Positions 7,403-14,791 of a DNA stretch of 64,000 bases are shown here, piece by piece. Position 1 is the first letter of the stretch, and every line of letters begins with the position of its first letter. A program made the position numbers and the translations under genes. The notes beneath the pieces are model-generated. The model made no database searches, was not told the DNA's origin, and worked only from the letters and a program-made list of their open reading frames with translations. The DNA comes from JACCVL01 sp963704295 (GTDB lineage Bacteria; Actinomycetota; Actinomycetes; Propionibacteriales; Nocardioidaceae), in contig OY969884.1 in NCBI GenBank assembly GCA_963704295.1, positions 2,790,001 to 2,854,000 on the forward strand, given 5' to 3'.

Positions 7403-7944
7403 AGCCGGCTTCCTCGCCCGAAGGGGACTTCCCACCCCTCGGCGTCCTCGTCGGCGAAGACGTGGGGGGTGTCCATGGGCCGAACCGGCCACCTGGCGGT
7501 CGCCAGGTCCGCGGTTTCGGTCTCCTGCTCGGTGCCCTGCTCGGTGTCCTGCTCGGTGTCCTGCTCGGTGTCCTGCTCGGTGTCCTGCTCGGTGTCCTGC
7601 TGCTCGACCGCGGGAACGAAGCGTCCGAACGCGTCGCGCATACGACGCGGCGGTGCCTCCTCGGCCGCTCCGACCTCCTCGGCCTCTCCGCCCTCCTCGG
7701 TCTCGCCGTCCGGCCGCAGGGCGAGGTCGGCGTCGGCGAGCTCGCCGGCGGCGTCAGGCGCGCTGGCCGCGTCGGGCTGGGTGGGCAGGAAGGGCCGGGT
7801 CTCACGGACCGGCTCGACGACGGTGCGCCACTTGAACAGCTCGTCGGCAGCGTCGATCTGCCAGTGCGAGCCGGCGTGCTCGACCATGAGGCCGCAGCGG
7901 ACGGCTTCGAACGGGTGCGGGGCGTCACATCGAGGATTGGCCAT
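7399..7944 (-). CDS. Hypothetical protein with Cys/His motif and QDTE repeats
   Basis: A 181-residue protein of unknown function. The N-terminus has a C-x3-H-x6-C-x5-H-x3-H pattern (C6, H10, C17, H23, H27) of the kind seen in small actinobacterial zinc-binding-like proteins. Next comes a conserved-looking stretch WQIDAADELFKWRTV. An acidic Ala/Glu-rich middle leads to a QDTE tandem repeat (about residues 122-150), encoded by a 12-bp DNA repeat. The end is basic and aromatic. The start is ATG at 7944, or ATG at 7953; neither has a strong Shine-Dalgarno. The stop overlaps the rsgA stop. I infer a real gene from the ordered motifs and codon bias, but cannot assign a role. Confidence 0.62.
   Translation of the reverse strand: MANPRCDAPHPFEAVRCGLMVEHAGSHWQIDAADELFKWRTVVEPVRETRPFLPTQPDAASAPDAAGELADADLALRPDGETEEGGEAEEVGAAEEAPPRRMRDAFGRFVPAVEQQDTEQDTEQDTEQDTEQDTEQGTEQETETADLATARWPVRPMDTPHVFADEDAEGWEVPFGRGSRL
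7526..7602 (-). repeat. 12-bp tandem repeat encoding QDTE units
   Basis: CTCGGTGTCCTG on the plus strand (CAGGACACCGAG on the coding strand) occurs five times perfectly, plus degenerate copies at the 3' end of the repeat. All copies are in frame. Confidence 0.9.
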
Positions 7945-8054
7945 GGCCGTCATCTTCGGCCGTCGTCCCGCCGCCGGGGAACAACCCGGTCGCCTGATTC
8001 CCCCGGTCGGGCCGCAAATCCGAACAAATGGCTGAGGGGGGATCACTCGGCTGG

Positions 8055-8131
8055 TGGTGGACCGTACTGGACTTGAACCAGTGACCTCTTCCGTGTCAAG
8101 GAAGCGCGCTACCAGGCTGCGCCAACGGTCC
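8055..8131 (-). tRNA. tRNA-Val (GAC)
   Basis: The minus strand folds into a full cloverleaf. The 7-bp acceptor GGACCGT/ACGGTCC is followed by encoded ACCA. The anticodon stem CTTCC/GGAAG encloses TTGACAC, giving anticodon GAC. The T loop GGTTCAAGTCC is present. Length is 77 nt with CCA. Confidence 0.95.
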
Positions 8132-8174
8132 GGGGCCGTACAGAACGGGCGTGAGCCGCCTGGACGTGCGACCG

Positions 8175-8245
8175 AGGTGGAGACGGGATTCGAACCCGTG
8201 TACACGGCTTTGCAGGCCGTTGCCTCGCCTCTCGGCCACTCCACC
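8175..8245 (-). tRNA. tRNA-Cys (GCA)
   Basis: A 71-nt cloverleaf on the minus strand. The acceptor is GGTGGAG/CTCCACC with discriminator U, as expected for Cys. The anticodon loop CTGCAAA gives GCA. The T loop is GGGTTCGAATCCC. CCA is not encoded. Confidence 0.95.
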
Positions 8246-8269
8246 AGGACAGGCCAGTGACCCGCTCCG

Positions 8270-8342
8270 AGCGGACGACGGGATTCGAACCCGCGACCCT
8301 CACCTTGGCAAGGTGATGCTCTACCAGCTGAGCCACGTCCGC
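8270..8342 (-). tRNA. tRNA-Gly (GCC)
   Basis: A 73-nt cloverleaf on the minus strand. The acceptor is GCGGACG/CGTCCGC with discriminator U. The anticodon loop TTGCCAA gives GCC. CCA is not encoded. It is probably the first gene of a Gly-Cys-Val tRNA transcript. Confidence 0.95.
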
Positions 8343-8442
8343 GTGTGACTTCGGGGATGGCCCCTCAGTGCCCGAGTACCCTAGCCGATCGGTTCCGGGC
8401 CACCAACTTCCACCACGCGGACCCCGAGGTGTCCGCGGGCCG

Positions 8443-8448
8443 TAGCGT
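8443..8448 (+). promoter_or_regulatory. Leaderless -10 hexamer of the pabC-like gene
   Basis: TAGCGT, 7 nt before the ATG at 8456. No Shine-Dalgarno is seen. Confidence 0.42.
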
Positions 8449-8455
8449 GTGGCGC

Positions 8456-9274
8456 ATGCGTGCATGGCTGAACGGTGAGCTGTTGGACGACGTGGCGGCC
8501 CCGGCGCTGTCCGTCCTGGACCACGGTCTCACGGTGGGCGACGGGGCGTTCGAGACCATCAAGGTGGTCGACGGCGTGCCGTTCGCACTGACCCGGCACC
8601 TGGACCGGATGGCTCGCTCGCTGTCCGGGCTGGGGCTCGAGCCGCCGGCCGATCGCTGGCTGCGCGAGGGCGTCGCCGCAGTGCTGGACGGTCAGCCTGG
8701 CGATCTGCGCGTCCGGGTCACCGTCACCGGTGGGCCGGCTCCGCTCGGCTCGGAGCGCGGGGACGCCGGTCCGACCGTCGCGATCGTCAGTGCGGCGCTC
8801 GGCGACTGGCCGGCGACGACCGCAGTGGCCACCGTCCCGTGGACCCGGAACGAGCGGGGCGCCCTGGCCGGCCTCAAGACCACTTCGTACGCGGAGAACG
8901 TCGTCGCCCTGGCCAGGGCCCACGAGCAGGGGGCCAGCGAGGCCGTGTTCGCCAACACGGTGGGCGACCTGTGCGAGGGCACCGGCTCCAACGTGTGCTA
9001 CCTGCTGGGCGGGGAGATCGTCACCCCCACCCTCGCCAGCGGGTGCCTTGCCGGGGTGACCCGGGCGCTGGTGCTCGAGTGGTGCGACGTGGTCGAGCGC
9101 GACGCACCGATCTCGGTGCTCGCGGAGGCGGAGGAGATCTTCCTGGTCAGCACCACGCGAGACGTCCAGGGCGTGCACCGATGTGACGGTCGCACCCTGG
9201 ACGCTCCGGGGCCGCGAACGGCCGAGGTGCAGAAGGTCTGGAAGGAGCGGGCGGCGGCCGACGTCGACCCCTGA
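8456..9274 (+). CDS. pabC: Class IV aminotransferase, probable aminodeoxychorismate lyase
   Basis: A PLP-dependent fold-type IV enzyme of 272 residues. The start LNGELLDD...LSVLDHGLTVGDGAFETIKV is the typical class IV N-terminus. The Schiff-base lysine is in GLKTTSYAENVVALARA (near residue 141). The cofactor region EAVFANTVGDLCEGTGSNVC and the late GCLAGVTRALVLEW motif follow. Aminodeoxychorismate lyase (4-aminobenzoate for folate) is the best fit for this length. Branched-chain or D-amino-acid aminotransferases are close relatives and cannot be excluded. ATG 8456 is chosen over an upstream in-frame start because homology begins there and TAGCGT lies 7 nt before it. Confidence 0.8.
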   Translation: MRAWLNGELLDDVAAPALSVLDHGLTVGDGAFETIKVVDGVPFALTRHLDRMARSLSGLGLEPPADRWLREGVAAVLDGQPGDLRVRVTVTGGPAPLGSERGDAGPTVAIVSAALGDWPATTAVATVPWTRNERGALAGLKTTSYAENVVALARAHEQGASEAVFANTVGDLCEGTGSNVCYLLGGEIVTPTLASGCLAGVTRALVLEWCDVVERDAPISVLAEAEEIFLVSTTRDVQGVHRCDGRTLDAPGPRTAEVQKVWKERAAADVDP

Positions 9275-9282
9275 CGATCAGG

Positions 9283-9711
9283 TCAGGCCACGTCCTCCTG
9301 CAGCAGCCGCACCAGGGCGCTGTCGAGGTCCACGTGAGCGCTCTCGCTGCCGATCGGGACGAGGTCCTCGGTCCGTAGCAGGAAGAAGGCGAGGTCGCTC
9401 GTCGGAGCGCGCAGCGCGGCGCTGCCGTCGGGCGAGGACAGTTCGATCAGCACCACAGCCCGGCCCTCGTCGTCCAGCCACGGCCGGACCCGGACGTCGC
9501 CGGCGCCGGTCGGCTCGTAGAGGCCGGTGCGCAGCAGCGTCCGCGCGAACACCCAGCGCACGATCTGCTCGTCGAGGCAGAAGTCCCCGCGGACAGCGAA
9601 CGGGTCGGCGGCGTCGTACCGCAGCTCGGCCTGGACCGGGCTGGTGCCACCTTCCTCGTCCAACAGCTCCAGGTCGACCATGGCGTTGACGGTCGAGGAA
9701 CGGGCGAGCAT
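9283..9711 (-). CDS. SsgA/SsgB family cell-division and sporulation regulator
   Basis: A 142-residue protein of the SsgA-like (SALP) family, which in Streptomyces directs FtsZ placement at sporulation septa. The family's usual order is visible: an N-terminal VDLELL strand, AELRYDAADPFAVRGDF (near 29-45), a VRWVFARTLLRTGL helix (52-65), and VLIELSSPDGSAALRAPTSDLAFFL (88-112). The ATG has GGAGG upstream. It ends 8 nt from the pabC stop (convergent). Outside Streptomycetes only one or two SALPs are usual, most like SsgB; I cannot tell which type this is. Its upstream region holds a Crp-type palindrome. Confidence 0.85.
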   Translation of the reverse strand: MLARSSTVNAMVDLELLDEEGGTSPVQAELRYDAADPFAVRGDFCLDEQIVRWVFARTLLRTGLYEPTGAGDVRVRPWLDDEGRAVVLIELSSPDGSAALRAPTSDLAFFLLRTEDLVPIGSESAHVDLDSALVRLLQEDVA

Positions 9712-9924
9712 CTGGGGTCCTCCAAAGGCTTTCGGGCCGCGGCGGGCGGTCTACCGCGAGTCGGCCGCTGATCGGCAAGGTGAATGTTCCCCGCCTTCCG
9801 CAGGGGCAAACGCACCTCGACCGGCCAAGTCACGGGCGCCCGAACGGACGCACCGAGGCGATGCAGGGTCTGTCGCGGTCTGTCGGGGTACCGGGTCGGT
9901 ACAGTCCCGACATTTCACACAGCG

Positions 9925-9940
9925 TGTGATCCGAGTCACA
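9925..9940. promoter_or_regulatory. Crp/GlxR-type operator
   Basis: TGTGATCCGAGTCACA is a perfect match to the TGTGA-N6-TCACA consensus of Crp-family regulators in actinobacteria. It lies about 126 nt before the lipoprotein start and 214 nt from the SsgA-like start, so it could serve either gene. Confidence 0.65.
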
Positions 9941-10007
9941 GGGAGTCGCGGTTTGCGGGGCTGAACGGGGTCTCTCCGGCTTTGTGCACAGCGCAGGTTT
10001 CGGGGGG

Positions 10008-10036
10008 TTCTGTCCCGGTACGGGCGGAGTTACTCT
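10008..10036 (+). promoter_or_regulatory. Promoter of the lipoprotein gene
   Basis: TTCTGT and TACTCT are separated by 17 nt. The -10 lies 29 nt before the ATG at 10066, which has GGAGGTGG as Shine-Dalgarno. Confidence 0.4.
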
Positions 10037-10065
10037 GCCCGGGTCTGGATCGGAGGTGGCCGCCG

Positions 10066-10669
10066 ATGACCCGACCCACCCGGAGGCCGTTTCGCACAGG
10101 GGGTGCGGCCGTGGTCGCTTGTCTCGTGGTCGCGAGCCCGCTGCTCGCCGCGTGCTCTGCCGGCTCGGAGGATGAGTCGGCCAACCCGGCGCCGACCGCC
10201 GAACCCACCCCGACCCTCGGCCAGGCTGGCTCCCCCGAGCCCACCGGCCCTCAGGTCACCGAGCCCACCCTCCCGGCAGCCGCGCGCGGCAGCTCGGTTC
10301 GGTCTGCCAAGGCGTTCGTGCGGCACTACATCGACCTCCTGAACTACGCGATGGTTACCGGTGACACCAGGGCTTTCCGGGCTGTGTCCGCACCGATGCG
10401 AAGGATGCAAACGGTACGCGGATCTCTTCGAGAGGATCGAGTCTGCTGGCGGCTCAGCGCGGACTGAAGGCTGGCGAATAGATGAGATGGCTGCAGCTGA
10501 GGAGAACGCAGCCGTTGCAGTGGTCTTTGACGTGGACGCTGCTGCTGTCGTGTCGCGGCGGCGTGCGGGGGTTCAGCCGACGCGTATTCCCCCAGCCCAC
10601 TTCCAACTGCGCCTGCTGATCTCACGCACCGGGGCTGCCTGGCAAGCCTTGGAGTTCACACAGTCATGA
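10066..10669 (+). pseudogene. DUF6318-like lipoprotein, frameshifted
   Basis: The first frame (10066 to about 10395) gives a lipoprotein signal with lipobox (SPLLAACSAG, Cys near residue 26), a Pro/Thr/Glu-rich linker, and a conserved-looking core SAKAFVRHYIDLLNYAMVTGDT ending RAFRAVSAP. The continuation, CEGCKRYADLFERIESAGG and on to EFTQS, is in the next frame and stops at 10669. The break is at about 10396, where one extra base or two missing bases separate SAP from CEGC. The P-x-C spacing I remember for DUF6318 proteins favours a two-base loss. The second-frame stop overlaps the next ATG (ATGA), which supports the reconstruction. It is either a sequencing error or a true broken gene. Read straight through, it stops at 10467. 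Confidence 0.75.
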
Positions 10670-11532
10670 GAGCCCGACTCTGCGTCTCCTGGTGCCTCGC
10701 TCTCGCCAGTCTTCTCTTCGTGCCGCAAGCATGGGCTGATCGGGGAGTGGACGGGTCAAGTGAAGGCGGCATCTACGGTCCGACGGTTGTCCTAGAGGGA
10801 ACCGTCGGCGCGCCTGGGAGCACCGATGACCCTGAGAACGTGGGTGCATCTGACTCACACCCCGCCTACGAGTACGAATGGGTGCTGACCTGCTTCGACA
10901 ACTACCCGGGGGTCCTCAACGAGATGTGCCCGTCGGCGCGCAACTGCAGCGCTCAGGGTCAGTATCAGTGGAACCTCTGGGCACGCCAGCTGACCGACAG
11001 CGCTGGCCAGCCGACACCGCAAGCACGGTGGCAGGTGATCGCCACCGAGTGCTACACGGGCCAGCCGGCTGCACCGGAACCGCCGCGGCCGCAGGTGACA
11101 GACGCGCTGGTGCTGCGCGAGGTGGAGCGACTGGGTCTGCCCCGCCTGACGGTCCGGGTGCAGCCGGCCGAGGCCACGCTGGTGAACTTCGAGACCATCT
11201 TCTACGCCGAGCCGGACGCCTGGTCTCGTACCGTTCGGCTGCTGGGGTACACCGTCGATGTCGAGGCCACTCCGGCGAGCTACTCATGGTTGTTCGGGGA
11301 CGGACAGAGCGATGCCACCACCTCCCCGGGCGCGCCGTACCCCGCCCCGGAGGTGACCCACACCTACGCCGACGCCGGGGTCCGGGTGCAGCCGCGGGTC
11401 GACGTGGCGTACGAGGTGCGCTACCGAGTCGACGGGGGCGGCTGGCAGACGATCTCCGCACCCGTCCGGGCCGCCGGCCTCCCGGTAGACCTGCGGATCC
11501 GCGAGGGCACGCCGGTGCTGGTCGGACGTTGA
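10666..11532 (+). CDS. Secreted PKD-domain protein
   Basis: A 288-residue exported protein. Signal peptide: basic MRAR, hydrophobic core, cleavage after QAWA (near residue 24). The middle has four Cys in CFDNYP...MCPSARNCS and ATECYTG, likely disulfides outside the cell. The C-terminal part holds a PKD-like motif, SYSWLFGDGQS then VTHTYADAG (about residues 203-240). There is no LPXTG or membrane anchor. PKD domains are adhesion or scaffold modules; a binding partner is unknown. The ATG overlaps the stop of the DUF6318-like gene, so the two are translationally coupled and probably act at the cell surface together. Confidence 0.75.
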   Translation: MRARLCVSWCLALASLLFVPQAWADRGVDGSSEGGIYGPTVVLEGTVGAPGSTDDPENVGASDSHPAYEYEWVLTCFDNYPGVLNEMCPSARNCSAQGQYQWNLWARQLTDSAGQPTPQARWQVIATECYTGQPAAPEPPRPQVTDALVLREVERLGLPRLTVRVQPAEATLVNFETIFYAEPDAWSRTVRLLGYTVDVEATPASYSWLFGDGQSDATTSPGAPYPAPEVTHTYADAGVRVQPRVDVAYEVRYRVDGGGWQTISAPVRAAGLPVDLRIREGTPVLVGR

Positions 11533-11585
11533 TCCGGCCGGGCTCAGAGCGCTCACCCAGCGGGCCGACGGTCCGCGACCGTGCG

Positions 11586-11591
11586 CTACTC
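11586..11591 (+). promoter_or_regulatory. -10 hexamer of the tRNA-Val gene
   Basis: TACTCT, 26 nt upstream of the mature 5' end. The same hexamer serves the lipoprotein gene. Confidence 0.4.
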
Positions 11592-11617
11592 TTTTCCGCC
11601 CCGGGCCACCCGGGTCG

Positions 11618-11689
11618 GGGCGATTGGCGCAGTGGTAGCGCGCTTCGTTCACACCGAAGAGGTCACTGGTTCGAACCCAGTATCGCCCA
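11618..11689 (+). tRNA. tRNA-Val (CAC)
   Basis: A 72-nt cloverleaf. The acceptor is GGGCGAT/ATCGCCC with discriminator A. The anticodon stem CTTCG/CGAAG encloses TTCACAC, giving CAC. The T loop is GGTTCGAACCC. CCA is not encoded. It is the second valine isoacceptor in the window. Confidence 0.95.
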
Positions 11690-11722
11690 CCCTCCCCTGC
11701 ACAAGCCTGACCTGCGAAAACG

Positions 11723-11739
11723 CGCCCGGTGGCCGGGCG
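11723..11739 (-). terminator. Rho-independent-like terminator of the oxoadipate dioxygenase gene
   Basis: CGCCCGG-CCA-CCGGGCG hairpin (7-bp stem) followed on the minus strand by CG then TTTT. It sits 10 nt past the dioxygenase stop. Being palindromic, it may also stop tRNA-Val readthrough. Confidence 0.6.
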
Positions 11740-11748
11740 GCGTGCAGC

Positions 11749-13173
11749 CTAGGGGGAGAGCTCCCGTCCCAGCACGACCTCGGCGGCGCGCAGAGACGCC
11801 GACGCCTCCCGGGCATAGATCTCCTCGGGCACGCTGACGGCTGCTCCGAGGACGTCCGCCATCCAGCCCGCATCCCGCTCTGCGCCGCCCGGTACGGCTG
11901 CCACGCTGCCGGGCTCGCTCAGGTTCGAGGCGAAGATGCCGGCCGCCGAACGAGGCAGGAAGTCCTCGTACACGATCGGCTCGGGGTGGAGCACGCCCGT
12001 CCGCACGAGCGCGGTGACCCGCCCCTGCTCGAGCGCGGCTCGCTGCTCCGGCGAGGTCCGGCCTGCCGCCACCTCGTCGTCGACGGCGAACGTGAAGAAG
12101 CCCAGCCCCTGCAGGCACAGCTCCCGTTCGGTACGCGGCAGCCCGTCGTTCCACACCTGCGCGGCTACGTCCGCGCGGGCGAGCCGAGGGTCCTCGGCCA
12201 GTCGTCCGTCCACTCGGGCGACGAGCTCGTCGAAGCGGTCCCGACCGGCCGGGGTGAGCGCGATGCCCCGTGCCTCGACCTCGCCGAACCGAACCCGCAG
12301 CGTCCCGTGGGACAGCGCGCCGTCCGGGTCCCGGAACACGCGGGGCTCGGCGAGCGCGCGGAAGGAGGTCTGCCGCAACAGCACGTCCGGGCCGTCCCAC
12401 CGGGGCGGCCCTTGGATCTCGTCGATCATCTCGATCCCACGGGTCTGCATCGACGAGTACAGGTCGTCGATGTCGAGCACACGGGGCGTCAGATGGTTGA
12501 GGTGCGTCGTCGTCACCCCGCCGATGTCGGCTGCGACCGCCGACACGGCGTCGAGCTCCGCATACCAGCCGCGGTCGACGGGGTCGGCGGACAGCGAGAA
12601 GGACGCCTCGGCAAGGTCGAGGAAGCGGGTCGCGGCCGACGCGGAGAGCTCGCCATGCTCGACGGCAGCGTCGGCCAGGGTCAGCAGCTCCGCGGGGAAC
12701 AGCTCGCGGGCGGCCAGGAAGCTCCGCAGCCGACGCTCGAGGTCGGCGTCGAAGAAGCGCCGGTCCTCCGGGACCAGCACCGAGGTGAACACACGGAACG
12801 GATTGGCTGCGAGCTCGTCGCGACTCCGCGGACGGAACGCGGTGGACACCACGGGGACGGGGGTCGGCGCCGCGTCACGCAGGTCGTAGAACCCGCACGG
12901 GAACATCCCCAGCGCGGCGAAGATCCGCCTGACCTGCGCGAGCTCGCGCGCCGACCCGACGCGGATCGCCCCGTGCCGCTCGGCGGTGACCCGGTCGATG
13001 CTTCCGAGCCGCTCGGCATCAGCCCCCTCCCGCGCCAGGACACGATGGTTCACCTCGTGCGCAACCTCGACGAGGGTCTGGTAGGCGGGGACCTCCTTGC
13101 CGTACAGGGTGGACAACCGCGCGGCGAAGCGGGTGCGCAGCTCGGTGCTGGACACCGCAGTCGTGACCCGCAT
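11749..13173 (-). CDS. hglS: 2-oxoadipate dioxygenase/decarboxylase (HglS, DUF1338)
   Basis: An Fe(II)-dependent VOC-fold enzyme that converts 2-oxoadipate to D-2-hydroxyglutarate in lysine catabolism; older records call it DUF1338/YdcJ. The 474 residues show the family's metal-binding His contexts: VAHEVNHRVL near residue 43 and VTTTHLNHLTPR near 213. An acidic site lies in MQTRGIEMIDEIQGPP near 233. The C-terminal GIFASNL follows. ATG with GAAAGG upstream. It is divergent, across a 65-bp spacer, from an ALDH7-type semialdehyde dehydrogenase, which makes 2-aminoadipate one or two steps earlier. The pairing strongly supports the lysine assignment. Confidence 0.85.
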   Translation of the reverse strand: MRVTTAVSSTELRTRFAARLSTLYGKEVPAYQTLVEVAHEVNHRVLAREGADAERLGSIDRVTAERHGAIRVGSARELAQVRRIFAALGMFPCGFYDLRDAAPTPVPVVSTAFRPRSRDELAANPFRVFTSVLVPEDRRFFDADLERRLRSFLAARELFPAELLTLADAAVEHGELSASAATRFLDLAEASFSLSADPVDRGWYAELDAVSAVAADIGGVTTTHLNHLTPRVLDIDDLYSSMQTRGIEMIDEIQGPPRWDGPDVLLRQTSFRALAEPRVFRDPDGALSHGTLRVRFGEVEARGIALTPAGRDRFDELVARVDGRLAEDPRLARADVAAQVWNDGLPRTERELCLQGLGFFTFAVDDEVAAGRTSPEQRAALEQGRVTALVRTGVLHPEPIVYEDFLPRSAAGIFASNLSEPGSVAAVPGGAERDAGWMADVLGAAVSVPEEIYAREASASLRAAEVVLGRELSP

Positions 13174-13238
13174 TCGACGTCACCTTTCGCCCAGGACGGC
13201 CGGCAGGACAGGATGGTCTCTCCCCCGGAGGAGCACTG

Positions 13239-14774
13239 ATGACCACCACCTTGCACCAGATCCCGAGCGGTTCCGCGCTGCAGCAGCAAGCGGTCGAGTC
13301 CGCTCGCCGCTGCGGTGTGCAGCTCCCCACAGGTGACGTCACCGTCACGTCCCCGATCAACGGCGAGCGGTTGGCCGACGTCGCCTGGGCCGACTCGTCG
13401 ACGGTCGACGACAGCGTCGACCGCGCGCAGGTCGCCTTCCGGGAGTGGCGCGCGACTCCGGCTCCCGCCCGCGGCGGCGTGGTGAAGCGGCTGGGCGAGC
13501 TGCTGGCCGTGCACAAGGACGACCTGGCCACGCTGATCAGCCTCGAGGTCGGCAAGATCACCTCCGAGGCACGCGGTGAGGTGCAGGAGATGATCGACAT
13601 CTGCGACTTCGCGGTCGGACTCTCCCGCCAGCTCTACGGCCGCACGATGCCCTCCGAGCGCCCCGGGCACCGGCTGATGGAGACCTGGCACCCGCTCGGT
13701 GTCGTCGGCGTGATCAGCGCCTTCAACTTCCCCGCCGCCGTGTGGTCCTGGAACACCGCGATCGCGCTGGTATGCGGCGACCCGGTGATCTGGAAGCCGT
13801 CGGAGCTCGCACCCCTGACCGCGCTGGCCAGCCACGCGGTGCTGTCCCAGGCCATAGCTGACTGCGACGCGCCGGCCGACCTCAGCCAGGTCCTCGTCGG
13901 CGGGGCAGACGTCGGGCGCTCGCTCGTGGACCACCCCGGGGTCGCCCTGCTCAGCGCCACCGGCTCCACCCGCATGGGGCAGGCCGTCGGACCGCGGGTG
14001 GCCGACCGGTTCGGCCGGTCCCTGCTCGAGCTCGGCGGCAACAACGCCGCGATCGTGAGCTCGACCGCCGACCTGGACCTGACCACACGGGGAGTGGTCT
14101 TCGCCGCGGCCGGCACGGCGGGACAGCGGTGCACCACCATGCGGCGCGTCATCGCACACACCAGCGTGATCGACGACCTCACCGAGCGCTTGGTCTCCGC
14201 CTACGGCCGGTTGCCCATCGGCAACCCGCTGCAGGACGGCACTCTGGTCGGACCACTCATCAGCCGCGCCGCGTACGAGGGCATGGAGCGGGCCATCGAA
14301 CAGGCGGCCGCCGAGGGCGGCAAGCTGGTCGCCGGCGGCGGCCGCGCGCTGGAGGAGGCGGCGCCGAACGCGTTCTACGCCGAGCCGTCGATCGTGCGGA
14401 TCGATGCGCAGACCGACGTCGTGCAGCAGGAGACCTTCGCGCCGTTGCTGTACGTCCTGCCCTATCAGGACTTCGAGGAGGCTCTCACCCTCAACAACGC
14501 CGTCCCGCAGGGACTGTCCTCCAGCGTGTTCACCTCCGACGAGGCCGAGGCGGAGAGGTTCGTCTCCGCCGAGGGCTCGGACTGCGGCATCGTGAACGTC
14601 AACATCGGGACGTCCGGCGCCGAGATCGGCGGGGCGTTCGGCGGGGAGAAGCAGACCGGGGGCGGTCGCGAGTCCGGCTCAGACGCCTGGCGTGCCTACA
14701 TGCGGCGGGCAACGAACACGATCAACTACTCCGGCGAACTGCCCCTCGCGCAAGGGGTGAACTTCACCGTCTGA
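13239..14774 (+). CDS. ALDH7-type aminoadipate-semialdehyde (P6C) dehydrogenase
   Basis: An NAD(P)-dependent aldehyde dehydrogenase of 511 residues. The nucleophile Cys is in AGTAGQRCTTMRR (near residue 296), the general-base Glu in LLELGGNNAAIV (near 262), and the cofactor loop in SAFNFPAAVWSWN (near 160). The AGQRCTT sequence and the NVNIGTSGAEIGGAFGGEKQTGGGRESGSD tail region (seen at about 14597-14690) are typical of the ALDH7/antiquitin group, which oxidizes 2-aminoadipate 6-semialdehyde (with cyclic P6C). ATG with GGAGGAG. No lysine 6-aminotransferase or Lrp-type regulator lies in the window. Confidence 0.88.
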   Translation: MTTTLHQIPSGSALQQQAVESARRCGVQLPTGDVTVTSPINGERLADVAWADSSTVDDSVDRAQVAFREWRATPAPARGGVVKRLGELLAVHKDDLATLISLEVGKITSEARGEVQEMIDICDFAVGLSRQLYGRTMPSERPGHRLMETWHPLGVVGVISAFNFPAAVWSWNTAIALVCGDPVIWKPSELAPLTALASHAVLSQAIADCDAPADLSQVLVGGADVGRSLVDHPGVALLSATGSTRMGQAVGPRVADRFGRSLLELGGNNAAIVSSTADLDLTTRGVVFAAAGTAGQRCTTMRRVIAHTSVIDDLTERLVSAYGRLPIGNPLQDGTLVGPLISRAAYEGMERAIEQAAAEGGKLVAGGGRALEEAAPNAFYAEPSIVRIDAQTDVVQQETFAPLLYVLPYQDFEEALTLNNAVPQGLSSSVFTSDEAEAERFVSAEGSDCGIVNVNIGTSGAEIGGAFGGEKQTGGGRESGSDAWRAYMRRATNTINYSGELPLAQGVNFTV

Positions 14775-14791
14775 CCCGGCACGATGGCCCG

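Larger units (their letters stand above)
9712..10065. promoter_or_regulatory. 354-bp divergent intergenic region
   Basis: This region between the SsgA-like gene and the lipoprotein gene has no credible coding. It contains the SsgA-gene Shine-Dalgarno GGAGG, a Crp-type palindrome (9925-9940) overlapped by a second inverted repeat TCACAC-AGC-GTGTGA (9915-9929), and a -35/-10 pair for the lipoprotein gene (10008-10036). Confidence 0.6.

Noticed and set aside
9784..10065. N-terminal extension of the lipoprotein gene into the intergenic region
   Set aside because: The extra residues have no family character, whereas ATG 10066 has GGAGGTGG and starts a proper lipoprotein signal.
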